A DNA stretch of 64,000 nucleotides from Halobaculum sp. XH14 (GCF_032116555.1 NZ_CP134949.1:1612001-1676000), one strand, 5' to 3'. Positions 1-7,725 are shown, counted from the stretch's first letter. Notes: generated by a model from the letters alone, not told the origin. Program-made: numbers and translations.

Positions 1-350
1 GGGAGGACGTGTCCCACGGTCCCGTTCGGGAGTGCGTCGGGTGCGTCCGTGAGGACGACCTGTCCCGGCCGGCCGCGGACGGTGACGGTCGATTCGCCGT
101 CGCTGATCGTCCAGTTGCCGTCCGGGAGCGAGAGGCGGACGTACTCGCCGCGGTCGTTCTCGGTCGGCGGGTTGGGGTAGAGTTCGACGATTCGGGGGTC
201 GACGCTCGTCGCGTTCTCGGGGTCGGCCGAGCGATGTGAGCCGTCGGTTGGCCGATCCGAGGATTGTTCCTGTGGCACTGCAGCGACCGGTGCGGCCGCT
301 GCACAGAGCAGCGCTACCACCACGATCGCCCGCGAGACGGCAGCCGGCAC
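1..350 (-). CDS. Secreted protein, N-terminal part, probable lamin-tail-like domain (truncated by window edge)
   Basis: The reading frame starts with GTG at 350 and runs off the left edge. The first ~24 residues are a plausible signal peptide: a short basic start, then a hydrophobic run (VVVALLCAAAAPVAA). After a polar linker comes PRIVELYPNPPTENDRGEYV and then WTISDGESTVTV. This is the look of the lamin-tail-like beta-sandwich domain found in haloarchaeal secreted nuclease or phospholipase-D-like proteins. Only the N-terminal ~116 residues are visible, so the catalytic part, if any, is outside the window. It is divergent from the small membrane protein at 421. The signal peptide is seen directly; the lamin-tail call is by resemblance. 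Confidence 0.6.
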   Translation of the reverse strand, partial: MPAAVSRAIVVVALLCAAAAPVAAVPQEQSSDRPTDGSHRSADPENATSVDPRIVELYPNPPTENDRGEYVRLSLPDGNWTISDGESTVTVRGRPGQVVLTDAPDALPNGTVGHVL

Positions 351-420
351 GGGAGTGCTGGTCCCGTTTCAGTACAAGAAGCTTCGGTGCGCTTTTGCCC
401 CCTCACGTCGGGGGCCGGGT

Positions 421-660
421 ATGGTCACGCTCGCAACGGGAGTGCGACTCGCCGGGGCCGCGCTCGGCGCGATCGGGGGCATGCTCGTGTTCATCGAGTT
501 CATGCAGTTACCCTCGTACGTCGAGTACCGCGCGGACGTCGACAGCTACGACCTCAACATCGCACCGCAGGAGCTCCGGGAACACACCTGGATGGGCCGC
601 GTCGGCGGACTGCTCGTCGGCAGCGGGTTCGCGTTGCTGTTCCTCGGCGAACTGCTGTAG
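421..660 (+). CDS. Small two-helix membrane protein
   Basis: This frame encodes 79 residues. It has an N-terminal hydrophobic segment (about residues 3-26), a short polar loop (about 30-55) containing YRADVDSYDLNIAPQELREH, and a second hydrophobic segment (about 58-79). The ATG at 421 was preferred over an in-frame upstream ATG at 355 because the upstream residues do not look like coding sequence. I do not recognise a function. It is probably a haloarchaeal conserved inner-membrane protein. It lies between a divergent secreted protein and a convergent HEAT-repeat gene, so it is likely monocistronic. Confidence 0.6.
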   Translation: MVTLATGVRLAGAALGAIGGMLVFIEFMQLPSYVEYRADVDSYDLNIAPQELREHTWMGRVGGLLVGSGFALLFLGELL

Positions 661-718
661 TTACGAAACACGACGAGCCGTTCCCGCCCGGACCCCGAAG
701 ATCGAACCCGCGTCAGTT

Positions 719-2026
719 CTAGGCCGCCGCCGTCTCCGTCTCGCTCCCGTCCTCCTCGAGCGCGTCGCCCGCCTTCTCCGCCTCGGCCTGGACGATGAAC
801 GAACGGTCGTCCGCGTGTTCGGCCGCGGCCTCGAGCGCGTCCGCGGTTCCGATCTGTCTGAGCGCCCACAGCGCCGCCGCACGCACGGAGTCGCTGTCGT
901 CGTCGGCCGCGGTGTCCGCCAGCGGGTCGACCGCGCGAGCGTCGCCGATCATGCCGAGCGCTCGGGCCGCAAGCGGGCGCACCTCGTCGTTCTCCATGAC
1001 GAGTTTGTCGGCGAGCGGCTGGACGGCGTCCTCGTGACCGATCTCGCCGAGCGCCCTGAACGTCACCTTCTGGAGCGCCGGGTCGGAGTCGGCGTCGACG
1101 TACTCGACGAGCGTCTCGACCGCGTCGGCGGCGGCCATCTTGCCGAGCGCGCGGACGGCGGGCTTGTCCCGCTTCCCGGCGCGCTGGTGCATCGCCTCGA
1201 ACGCGCCCTCGTCGTTCATCCGCGTGATCGCCTCCAGCGCGTGCCGCTCCATGAAGTCCGACTGGAACGAGTCGAGCGCGAGCAGCACCATCTCGACGTT
1301 GCCGCGCTTCTCCCACTCCTTCAGGGCGGCCCACTCGGGCGGGAAGTCCTTGTAGTGGCCGAGCGCGTCGTAGTAGCCCTGCGCCTGCAGCTGTTCGTGC
1401 GTCTCCAGGTCGTCCCACTCCTCGGCGTCCTCGAGGTCGCTCGTCAGCGAGTCGGTCGCCTCGAGGAGCGCGGCGATCGCCGCCGCGTCCTCGTCCGCGT
1501 CGAAATCCTCGGCTTCGACGGCCTCGACGGCCGCGTCGAGGTCCTCCGCGAGTTCGTCGGCGGTCTCGCCGTCCCGCGAGAGGTCGGCGTCCAACACCTC
1601 GTTCACGTCCGCGAGGAAGGAGTCGACGACGCCGGGAAGGCTGGCCGCTCCGTCCTCGGTCCACCGCGTGTCCCGGAGCGTCGCCCGGGCGTCCTCCACG
1701 TCGGCGACGACGTCCTCGGCGTACGGGCCGCGCTGCTCGGCGAGTTCGTCGCGCTGGTCCGAGAGACGGGACTCGAGTTCCTCGCGGGGGTCCTCCGCGT
1801 CATCGTCGTCCTCGTCCGGTTCCGGAAGGCTGGCGGCCTCGAGGTCACTCTCGATCCCGTCGAGGTCGGCCTCCACGTCGTCGAGGTCGGATTCGGTCTC
1901 GGCGGATTCGAGCGCCTCCGCGGTTTCGTCGAGACGCGCGTCGAGGTCCTCGGCGGAGACGTCGGGTGCCGGTTCGCTCTCGCCCGCCTCGTCGCTCGCG
2001 TCCTCGGCGGGTTCCTCGTCACTCAT
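719..2026 (-). CDS. HEAT-repeat protein with acidic coiled N-terminus
   Basis: 435 residues. Residues ~1-110 are very acidic and predicted helical (repeated Glu/Asp/Ala patterns such as ESRLSDQRDELAEQ). The C-terminal half carries several PBS-lyase-type HEAT repeats with the usual pattern VRxLALRALGxIGDxxAVxPL, for example VRPLAARALGMIGDARAV and VRAAALWALRQIGTADAL. Such alpha-solenoids are protein-interaction scaffolds; in phycobilin lyases they bind pigment, but no such pathway is expected here. The ATG at 2026 gives a typical acidic haloarchaeal N-terminus. No operon partner is obvious, as the neighbours point toward or away from it. A scaffold or adaptor role is inference. Confidence 0.8.
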   Translation of the reverse strand: MSDEEPAEDASDEAGESEPAPDVSAEDLDARLDETAEALESAETESDLDDVEADLDGIESDLEAASLPEPDEDDDDAEDPREELESRLSDQRDELAEQRGPYAEDVVADVEDARATLRDTRWTEDGAASLPGVVDSFLADVNEVLDADLSRDGETADELAEDLDAAVEAVEAEDFDADEDAAAIAALLEATDSLTSDLEDAEEWDDLETHEQLQAQGYYDALGHYKDFPPEWAALKEWEKRGNVEMVLLALDSFQSDFMERHALEAITRMNDEGAFEAMHQRAGKRDKPAVRALGKMAAADAVETLVEYVDADSDPALQKVTFRALGEIGHEDAVQPLADKLVMENDEVRPLAARALGMIGDARAVDPLADTAADDDSDSVRAAALWALRQIGTADALEAAAEHADDRSFIVQAEAEKAGDALEEDGSETETAAA

Positions 2027-2278
2027 GTGTCAGACTCCGCGTGTCGTCTACAAGGGCGTTTCCCTTCTCGTCCGGAGCGCACGACGAACGAGCGCGGGTC
2101 GGAAGACTGCGCACTACTCGCCTCCGTCTTTGCCCGGATGCGGTTCCCACGGACCTGTCCGCTCGGATTCGTTTCCACGGACCATCATCCACCTGCACCG
2201 CCTGACCCGTTCCGCGTCGGCTGGGCAGGAAGAACTGGTTGATCACCTACCACGAGGATCCCACTCCGACAACAATAT

Positions 2279-2292
2279 TTTGGAATACCTAA
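2279..2292. promoter_or_regulatory. DtxR/Idr-type operator upstream of dpsA
   Basis: The site reads TTTGG-AATA-CCTAA. It is a 5-4-5 inverted repeat with one mismatch from TTAGG-N4-CCTAA. It sits about 25 bp upstream of the putative TATA box of dpsA. The same architecture, perfect, occurs at 3191-3204. Haloarchaeal DtxR-family regulators (Idr1/Idr2, SirR) control iron genes including dpsA. Assigning this site to them is inference from the sequence match. Confidence 0.55.
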
Positions 2293-2316
2293 AGAGATAT
2301 TCTCGAGAAGCACAGA

Positions 2317-2323
2317 GTTAAGT
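2317..2323 (+). promoter_or_regulatory. TATA-like box of dpsA
   Basis: GTTAAGT is centred about 28 bp before the dpsA ATG at 2349. This spacing fits a leaderless transcript, the common haloarchaeal arrangement. The same TTAAGTG-type box precedes the gene at 7237. Confidence 0.5.
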
Positions 2324-2348
2324 GCCTTCCATCCCAAACGAGAGGTAC

Positions 2349-2897
2349 ATGAGCACACAAAAGCAGGTGCGACAGAGCCCGGGCGAAGTCGAAGGCAGCG
2401 AGGCGCTCCGCATGGACGCCGACAAGGCCGAACAGATCGTCGACGCACTCAACACCGACCTCGCGGCGACGTACGTCCTCTACCATCAGCTGAAGAAGCA
2501 CCACTGGAACGTCGAGGGCGCGGAGTTCCGCGACCTCCACCTGTTCCTCGACGAGGCGGCCGAGCACGCCGAACTGTTCGCGGACGCGCTGGCCGAGCGC
2601 GCCCAGGCCATCGGCGGCGTCCCGCACGCGAACATGCGGACGCTGGCCGAGAACGCTCCCGTCGAGGCGGAGGACGAGGACGTCTACGACATCCGGACGT
2701 CGCTGCGGAACGACATGGAGATGTACGGCGACATCATCGAGACGCTCCGCGAGCACGTCGAACTCGCGGACAACCTCGGCGACCCGGCGACGGCGGAACT
2801 CCTCCGACAGAACCTCGTTCAGGTCGAGGAGGACGCCCACCACTTCGAACACTACCTCGAGGACGACACGCTGGTCTTCCCCGAGGCGATGGACTGA
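2349..2897 (+). CDS. dpsA: DNA-protection ferritin-like protein DpsA
   Basis: 182 residues, close to the Halobacterium DpsA I remember, including the N-terminal MSTQK, EVEGS.ALRMDAD and the stretch YVLYHQLKKHHWNVEGAEF. Dps proteins form 12-subunit shells that oxidise Fe(II) with peroxide, store iron and protect DNA. The inter-subunit ferroxidase ligands lie in HHWNVEG and the downstream HLFLDEAAEHAE. The C-terminal VEEDAHHFEHYLEDDTLV is also typical. The start at 2349 was chosen over an in-frame ATG at 2322 because MSTQK matches the family N-terminus and fits the TATA spacing. Iron-responsive control is suggested by the DtxR-like operator at 2279-2292. Confidence 0.95.
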   Translation: MSTQKQVRQSPGEVEGSEALRMDADKAEQIVDALNTDLAATYVLYHQLKKHHWNVEGAEFRDLHLFLDEAAEHAELFADALAERAQAIGGVPHANMRTLAENAPVEAEDEDVYDIRTSLRNDMEMYGDIIETLREHVELADNLGDPATAELLRQNLVQVEEDAHHFEHYLEDDTLVFPEAMD

Positions 2898-3026
2898 GAT
2901 TCCGGGTCGAACTCGTCCCGAAACTATCGTTTTTCGGCCGCTCACTGCGGGAGAACAGCGTCTCGCTTCGAACTGCTTCGCGGAACCCGTCGACCCCGAT
3001 TCGCCCCCTCTGTCTGCGCTCGACCG

Positions 3027-3182
3027 CTACTCGGTCACCGAGACCGTGACGTCGGTCGAGATCCACGCGTCAGCGTTGCCGTCCTCGGTGAACACTGTCC
3101 GGTCGGGCGACGTCCGGTGGGCCGACACGTGCTCCGAAGCGTCGTCCGCGCCGGTGACCGCCTCGCGGTCTGGAACTGCCAT
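3027..3182 (-). CDS. 51-residue conserved haloarchaeal protein behind a DtxR-type operator
   Basis: The frame starts ATG at 3182 and encodes 51 residues, beginning MAVPDREAVTGADD and ending with RTVFTEDGNADAWISTD plus a short tail. I recall similar small haloarchaeal proteins with the VFTEDGNxDxWIxTD ending but know no function. It has no membrane segment and no Cys. The promoter is unusually clear: TATATA at 3208-3213, then a perfect TTAGG-N4-CCTAA palindrome at 3191-3204, then the ATG eight bases past the palindrome, so the expected start site lies beside or within the operator. This implies metal-dependent repression of a leaderless mRNA. The coding call rests on the promoter, start and conserved-looking tail. 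Confidence 0.7.
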   Translation of the reverse strand: MAVPDREAVTGADDASEHVSAHRTSPDRTVFTEDGNADAWISTDVTVSVTE

Positions 3183-3190
3183 TACGCGAG

Positions 3191-3204
3191 TTAGGTCGGC
3201 CTAA
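3191..3204 (-). promoter_or_regulatory. Perfect DtxR/Idr-type operator
   Basis: TTAGGTCGGCCTAA is an inverted repeat with half-sites TTAGG/CCTAA and a 4-bp spacer. It lies between the TATA box (3208-3213) and the start codon (3182) of the 51-residue gene. A bound repressor would block transcription initiation. The motif matches the iron-regulator operator known from haloarchaea (TTAGGYTARCCTAA-like). Which regulator binds is not encoded in this window. Confidence 0.7.
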
Positions 3205-3207
3205 TCG

Positions 3208-3213
3208 TATATA
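3208..3213 (-). promoter_or_regulatory. TATA box of the 51-residue gene
   Basis: TATATA is centred 28 bp upstream of the ATG at 3182, the spacing expected for a leaderless archaeal transcript. Confidence 0.6.
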
Positions 3214-3449
3214 GGTTTTGGTACGCCGAAAGATATCGCAGCGAGCCAGCACGATGCCCTTTCGGAGGTGCCTCCACCCAGTTTTCCCCGGTGGATTCCT
3301 CGGGACGGGCGACCACATCGGGACCGGCGAACCACATCGGGGCCGACAGTCACTGCGGCACCGGCCGACGTCCGACGGCCGGCGTCGGCGATGGAGGCAA
3401 TCCCGTCGCCCGACAACGGCCATTTAGGGCCCCTGCGCGTACGCCGCCC

Positions 3450-4556
3450 ATGGTCGAGACGCTGTTCTCTCCACTCACGCTCGGGGGGACGGAGATTCCG
3501 AACCGCGTGATGGTGTCGCCGATGTGCCAGTACTCCTCGCCCGAGGGGCTGGCGACGGACTGGCACCTCGTCCACCTCGGATCGCGCGCGGTCGGCGGGG
3601 CAGGGCTCGTGATGACCGAGGCGACGGCCGTGACGCCCGCGGGGCGCATCTCGCCGCAGGACCTGGGCATCTGGTCGGACGAGCACGCCGACGCGCTCGC
3701 CCCCGTCGCGGAGTTCGTTCGCTCGCAGGGCTCGGTGCCCGCGATCCAGCTGGCACACGCCGGCCGGAAGGCGTCGACCCGCCGTCCGTGGGAGGGCGGC
3801 GGGCCGGTGCCACTGGACGAGGGCGGCTGGGAGACGGTCGCGCCGAGCGAGACGCCCTACCCGCGGGACGGCGACGAGCAGCCGACCCGCAAACTGGATC
3901 GGGGGGACCTCGAGGACCTCGTCGCGGACTTTGCCGACGCGGCGGAGCGAGCGCTCGACGCCGGGTTCGAGGTCGCGGAGATCCACGCCGCACACGGCTA
4001 CCTCCTCCACGAGTTCCTCTCGCCGGTCGCCAACGCGCGGACCGACGAGTACGGCGGTTCCTTCCGGAACCGGACGCGACTCCTCCGGGAAGTGACGAGC
4101 GCCGTCCGGTCGGTGTGGCCCGACGAGAAACCCGTGTTCGTCCGGATCTCGGCGACCGACTGGATCGACGGGGAGCCCTCGTGGGACGTCGAGCAGTCCG
4201 CGCGGCTCGCACCGCTGCTCGCGGAGGCGGGTGCCGACCTCGTCGACGTGAGTTCGGGCGGCATCTCGCCGGCCCAGGACGTTCCCCACGCCGGACCGGG
4301 GTATCAGCTCCCCTACGCCGAGGTGATCAGGGAACACGTCCGTGAGGAGTCGGCCGACGTCGCCGTCGCCACGGTCGGCGGAATCACGTCGCCGGAGCAG
4401 GCACAGGAGATCGTCCGCAACGACCGGGCCGACGCCGTGCTGATGGCCCGCGAGTTCCTCCGCTCGCCGTACTGGCCGCTCCACGCGGCCCCCGAACTCG
4501 GCGAGGACGACGCCGTCGACTGGCCCGTCCAGTACCGCCGGGCGGTATCGGAGTGA
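3450..4556 (+). CDS. NADH:flavin oxidoreductase, Old Yellow Enzyme family (YqjM-like)
   Basis: 368 residues forming an FMN TIM barrel. Family signatures are the N-terminal LFSPLTLGGTEIPNR, the YqjM-type cysteine in SPMCQYSSPEG, QLAHAGRKAS, and HAAHGYLLHEFLSP followed by RTDEYGGS. Members reduce activated C=C bonds of enals, enones and related electrophiles with NAD(P)H. The start at 3450 was chosen over an in-frame upstream ATG at 3291 because MVETLFSPL aligns with the family start. It appears monocistronic. The upstream gap (3214-3449) contains a short direct repeat (ACCACATCGGG, twice) of unknown meaning. Physiological substrate unknown; detoxification of electrophiles is the usual guess. 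Confidence 0.9.
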   Translation: MVETLFSPLTLGGTEIPNRVMVSPMCQYSSPEGLATDWHLVHLGSRAVGGAGLVMTEATAVTPAGRISPQDLGIWSDEHADALAPVAEFVRSQGSVPAIQLAHAGRKASTRRPWEGGGPVPLDEGGWETVAPSETPYPRDGDEQPTRKLDRGDLEDLVADFADAAERALDAGFEVAEIHAAHGYLLHEFLSPVANARTDEYGGSFRNRTRLLREVTSAVRSVWPDEKPVFVRISATDWIDGEPSWDVEQSARLAPLLAEAGADLVDVSSGGISPAQDVPHAGPGYQLPYAEVIREHVREESADVAVATVGGITSPEQAQEIVRNDRADAVLMAREFLRSPYWPLHAAPELGEDDAVDWPVQYRRAVSE

Positions 4557-4663
4557 CACGATCGGACCCCGTTTCGGGGGACGGACCCGACGTTCCCACG
4601 GACGGTCCGGCTCCGAAACGGTTCGTGGGTAGGTTTTTCGCGCGTGCGGCGTAACGTCAGCAC

Positions 4664-5539
4664 ATGAGCGACCGCTCCCCCCGCGACGACGACGAGCTCG
4701 AGGCGCTCCTCTCGGAACTCGAGTCGACCCTCAGGGACCTGCGCTCGGAACTCGACGACCGGCCCGACGGTCGCGGACGCGGCCGACGTCGGTCCGACCG
4801 CCGTGCGTCCGGCCGGCGGGAACTGCCGCGCCCGCCCAGCGTCGGCGAACTGCTCCGGTTCACGAACGACTACACCATCCCGACCGTCATCGCCACCCTC
4901 CAGGCGACGATCGAGGCGCTCGAACTGTTTCGCCGGTTCCTCGAACTCGGCGTCGGCACCGACAGGGACCGGGGCAGGGTGGGCGACGACGACCGCTCGA
5001 TACTTCGGCCGGCGCTCTCGGGGGCGGGCGACCGCGCCGCCTCGGACGTCACCGACGCCCTCTCGCGGCTCCGGACGACGCTGGCGGAGGCGGATCTGCC
5101 CGAGGACGAGACCTCGCGGGACGTCATCGAGGACGCGCGCGACCTCTCGGCGCGGATCGAGGAGCGAATCGCGGACTCGCGCGAGACGGTTTCGCGGGAA
5201 CGCGACCGCGAGCGTGCGGAGAACGCTGACGGTGACGGCGCGGTCGTCATCGACGTGACGGACGGCGATGACAGAACCGGCGACGCGGACGGAGCGGACG
5301 CCGACGCGGGCGAACCCGAGGACGACCCCCCGCAGGTCGACGTCGAATCCGAACTGCGGTCCATCAAACGACGGATGGGGAAAGGGGAGTCGAGTGCGGA
5401 CGAGGACCCGGCCGCTGACGAGGGGAACGACGCGGCCGGCGCGGCCGACGACGGGGACGAGGGGGACACTGACGACGAGAACGGGGCCGACGCCGACGCC
5501 GACGCGACGACCGACCCGGACGACTCGCCGACCGAGTGA
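4664..5539 (+). CDS. Acidic haloarchaea-specific helical protein
   Basis: 291 residues. An N-terminal coiled segment (DELEALLSELESTLRDLRSEL, about 10-30) and an Arg-rich linker are followed by the best-conserved-looking block, GELLRFTNDYTIPTVIATLQ and then ALELFRRFLELG (about 65-105). More helix follows, and then a long Asp/Glu/Ala-rich low-complexity tail (about 190-291). I recall this block from haloarchaeal DUF proteins of unknown function and may be wrong about the family number (DUF7547). No enzymatic motif is visible. It is probably soluble or membrane-peripheral. It is monocistronic and convergent with the DUF35/thiolase pair. Confidence 0.7.
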   Translation: MSDRSPRDDDELEALLSELESTLRDLRSELDDRPDGRGRGRRRSDRRASGRRELPRPPSVGELLRFTNDYTIPTVIATLQATIEALELFRRFLELGVGTDRDRGRVGDDDRSILRPALSGAGDRAASDVTDALSRLRTTLAEADLPEDETSRDVIEDARDLSARIEERIADSRETVSRERDRERAENADGDGAVVIDVTDGDDRTGDADGADADAGEPEDDPPQVDVESELRSIKRRMGKGESSADEDPAADEGNDAAGAADDGDEGDTDDENGADADADATTDPDDSPTE

Positions 5540-5567
5540 CCGCCGGCGGTGTTCGGATCGTTCGGAC

Positions 5568-5981
5568 CTACTCGACCGGACGGAACCGGTAGCCGTCCCA
5601 CGACTGGCTCTCGGCCTCGCGGATCCCCGCGTCGGGGTCCCGGAGCTCCTCGCAGTACGTCGGTTCGACCGTGTCGCCGATCTCCACGTCGTCGTCGGCA
5701 ACCTGGCCGATTGCCCGCACCGGCTCGCCGTCCACGTCGAACTCGACGATCGCCAGGTGGTTCGGCTCGCGGACGCCCGGCGGGGTCGCGGTCGAGGTCG
5801 TCCAGGTCACCACCTCGGCGTCGTACTCGGCGAGGTCGACGGTCCCGACCGGGGCGTCGCCGCCCGGGCCGACCGGATGTGACGGGTAGGTGATGCTCCC
5901 GTCGGGGTAGCGTGCGGCCTCGAACGCCGGCCGGTCGGCGCCCTGGGGGGCGGGTTCCGGGGACTCGTCGGCTCCGGTCAT
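5568..5981 (-). CDS. DUF35/OB-fold acyl-CoA-binding partner protein, zinc ribbon lost
   Basis: 137 residues. The C-terminal part fits the OB fold of the DUF35 family (GTVDLAEYDAEVVTWTTST, then LAIVEFDVDGEPVRAIGQV and IGDTVEPTYCEELRD). In archaeal thiolase complexes DUF35 proteins bridge thiolase and HMG-CoA synthase and bind CoA. Family members normally begin with a zinc ribbon of four Cys. Here the equivalent region (EAARYPDGSITYPSHPVGPGG) has none, and the protein has a single Cys near the end. Its ATG overlaps the stop of the upstream thiolase by 4 bp, so the two are translationally coupled and probably bind each other. Confidence 0.8.
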   Translation of the reverse strand: MTGADESPEPAPQGADRPAFEAARYPDGSITYPSHPVGPGGDAPVGTVDLAEYDAEVVTWTTSTATPPGVREPNHLAIVEFDVDGEPVRAIGQVADDDVEIGDTVEPTYCEELRDPDAGIREAESQSWDGYRFRPVE

Positions 5982-7132
5982 GCTCCGGCCTCCAGAATGG
6001 TCGTCGTCACGCAGTTCCCGAACCCGCCGACGTTGCACGCCAGTCCGACGTCCGCGTCGACCTGACGGGCTCCGGCGTCGCCCATCACCTGCCGGTAGAT
6101 CTCGTACACCTGCGCGACGCCCGACGCGCCGAGCGGGTGGCCCTTCGACTTCAGCCCGCCCGAGGTGTTGACCGGAATCTCGCCGTCTCGCGCAGTGCTC
6201 CCGTCCTCGACCGCCTTCCAGCCCTCGCCCTTCGGCGCGAACCCGAGATCTTCGAACTGCAGGAACTCGAGGATGGTGAACATGTCGTGGAGCTCCGCGA
6301 CGTCGACGTCGTCCGGTTCGAGGTCCGCCATCCCGTAGGCCTGCTCGCTCGATTCGACCACCCCGCGCATCGTCGTCGGGTCGGCGCGCTCGTGGACGAC
6401 GTGGGTGTCAGTCGCGCCCGCGACGCCCGAGACGACCGCGTACTCGTCGGCGTACTCGCGGGCGACCGACTCCGGGCAGAACAGCAGCGCCGCCGAGCCG
6501 TCCGTGATGGGACAGAAGTCGTAGAGGCGAAGCGGGTCGGCCACGACTGGCGAGTCGAGCACGGTGTCCAGGTCCACCTCCTTCCTGAACTGTGCGTGCG
6601 GGTTGTCGACGCCGTTCCGGTGGTTCTTCACCGCGACCTTCCCGAGGCTCTCGCGCGGGGCGTCGTAGCTCTCCAGATAGAGGCGCGCCGTCAGCCCGGC
6701 GAACGACGGGAGCGTCACGCCGTGTTTGTACTCCACCGGGTGCGTGAGCGAGGCGATGACGTCGGTCGATTCGGCGGTCGACCGGTGGGTCATCTTCTCG
6801 CCGCCGACGAGCAGCGTCATCTCCGACGCGCCGGAGGCGACCGACTGCCAGGCGGCGTACGTGCCGGCTCCACCGGAGGAGGAGGTCTGGTCGATTCGAG
6901 CGGTGTAGGCGGGCATCGCCGCGAGGTCGTGTGCCAGCGCGTTCGGCACGCCGGTCTGGCCCTCGAACTCGCCGCTCGCCATGTTCGAGACGTAGAGGTG
7001 GTCGACGGCGTCCGGCGGCACGCCCGCGTCCGCGAGACACGCCTGCCCGGCTTCGGCCAGCAGTTCACGGATCCACGCGTCGCGCTGCCCGAACTGGGTC
7101 ATCGACGCGCCGACGACTGCGACTCGGTCCAT
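5978..7132 (-). CDS. Thiolase-superfamily protein with Ser in place of the nucleophilic Cys
   Basis: 384 residues with a full thiolase layout. The N-terminus is VAVVGASMTQFGQ, the GEKM motif is VGGEKMTHRS, and the catalytic His motifs ELHDMFTILE and KSKGHPLGASG are present, as is the C-terminal CNVGGFG loop. The acylated nucleophile region normally reads xxCASG; here it reads DQTSSSGGAG (codons TCC TCC TCC), putting Ser84 at the Cys position. The enzyme may therefore be a non-decarboxylating acyl binder, a slow Ser-based thiolase, or a structural partner. It overlaps the DUF35 gene by 4 bp. The start at 7132 (MDRVAVVG) fits the family better than the upstream in-frame ATG at 7156. Confidence 0.88.
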   Translation of the reverse strand: MDRVAVVGASMTQFGQRDAWIRELLAEAGQACLADAGVPPDAVDHLYVSNMASGEFEGQTGVPNALAHDLAAMPAYTARIDQTSSSGGAGTYAAWQSVASGASEMTLLVGGEKMTHRSTAESTDVIASLTHPVEYKHGVTLPSFAGLTARLYLESYDAPRESLGKVAVKNHRNGVDNPHAQFRKEVDLDTVLDSPVVADPLRLYDFCPITDGSAALLFCPESVAREYADEYAVVSGVAGATDTHVVHERADPTTMRGVVESSEQAYGMADLEPDDVDVAELHDMFTILEFLQFEDLGFAPKGEGWKAVEDGSTARDGEIPVNTSGGLKSKGHPLGASGVAQVYEIYRQVMGDAGARQVDADVGLACNVGGFGNCVTTTILEAGA

Positions 7133-7207
7133 GCAGGGCGAGCGGCCCGGGGCCACTTCGCCGTTTCCCTCCCGCCCGCTCGCCCGCCTGAGACCGAACG
7201 GACATCC

Positions 7208-7215
7208 GTTAAGTG
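7208..7215 (+). promoter_or_regulatory. TATA-like box for the membrane protein at 7237
   Basis: GTTAAGTG lies about 26 bp before the ATG at 7237, implying a leaderless mRNA. The sequence is nearly the same as the box before dpsA. Confidence 0.5.
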
Positions 7216-7236
7216 CCCGCCCTCCGGACGGCCCGT

Positions 7237-7653
7237 ATGGACATGCAGGACGCCGCGCCCGTCGCCGGCATCGGCGGCTGTCTCGCCACGCTGCTCGCGC
7301 TCGCCGCCCCGTACGTGCTGATCAGCGAGCCCGGGACCGGTCTCACGGTGTACTACGCGAGCGGCCCGCTGGGGGCGGCCGGGATCGGGTTCCTCGCGGC
7401 GCTGCTGGTCGTCGTGTTCCTCTCGGGCAAACAGGGACGGACGGCCCCGGACACGGTCGCCGGCATCGCGGTCGTCGCGTCGTTCGGGCTGTTCGTGTTG
7501 ACGCTCCTCTGGGCGCTCTCGGTCGACCCCACGAACGTCCTCTCGTTCCCGGCGAGCGCACGGTGGATGACCGGCCACCGGTGGATACTGCTCGCCTGTA
7601 GCGCGCTCGTCCCCGTTGCCGGCGCGGCGTACGTGTGGGCCGTGCTGCGCTGA
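7237..7653 (+). CDS. Four-helix haloarchaeal membrane protein
   Basis: 138 residues with four hydrophobic segments at about 8-28, 45-65, 75-98 and 115-136. Short polar loops separate them, for example GKQGRTAPD and SVDPTNVLSFPASARW. No catalytic motif is seen. I recall it as a haloarchaeal family of unknown function (possibly DUF7548). The start at 7237 is set by the TATA spacing. It is divergent from the thiolase/DUF35 pair, with a shared ~100-bp promoter region. Confidence 0.65.
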   Translation: MDMQDAAPVAGIGGCLATLLALAAPYVLISEPGTGLTVYYASGPLGAAGIGFLAALLVVVFLSGKQGRTAPDTVAGIAVVASFGLFVLTLLWALSVDPTNVLSFPASARWMTGHRWILLACSALVPVAGAAYVWAVLR

Positions 7654-7725
7654 GTTCGCGCCGTCAATCGGTCATCGTGTGCCGGCCAACGCGTTCCGGC
7701 CATCGCTCCGGATGGAACGCGAGCG

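Larger units (their letters stand above)
2027..2348. other. Intergenic region between divergent HEAT-repeat gene and dpsA
   Basis: This 322-bp gap holds the promoters of two divergent genes. The dpsA side contains an AT-rich stretch from about 2270 to 2323 with an imperfect inverted repeat and a TATA-like box (listed separately). The rest (2030-2265) shows no frame with haloarchaeal protein character and no RNA gene that I recognise. Confidence 0.6.

Noticed and set aside
236-2242. 668-codon open frame opposite the HEAT-repeat gene
   Set aside because: Shadow of the real gene; no domain pattern, Arg/Val/Gly-biased.
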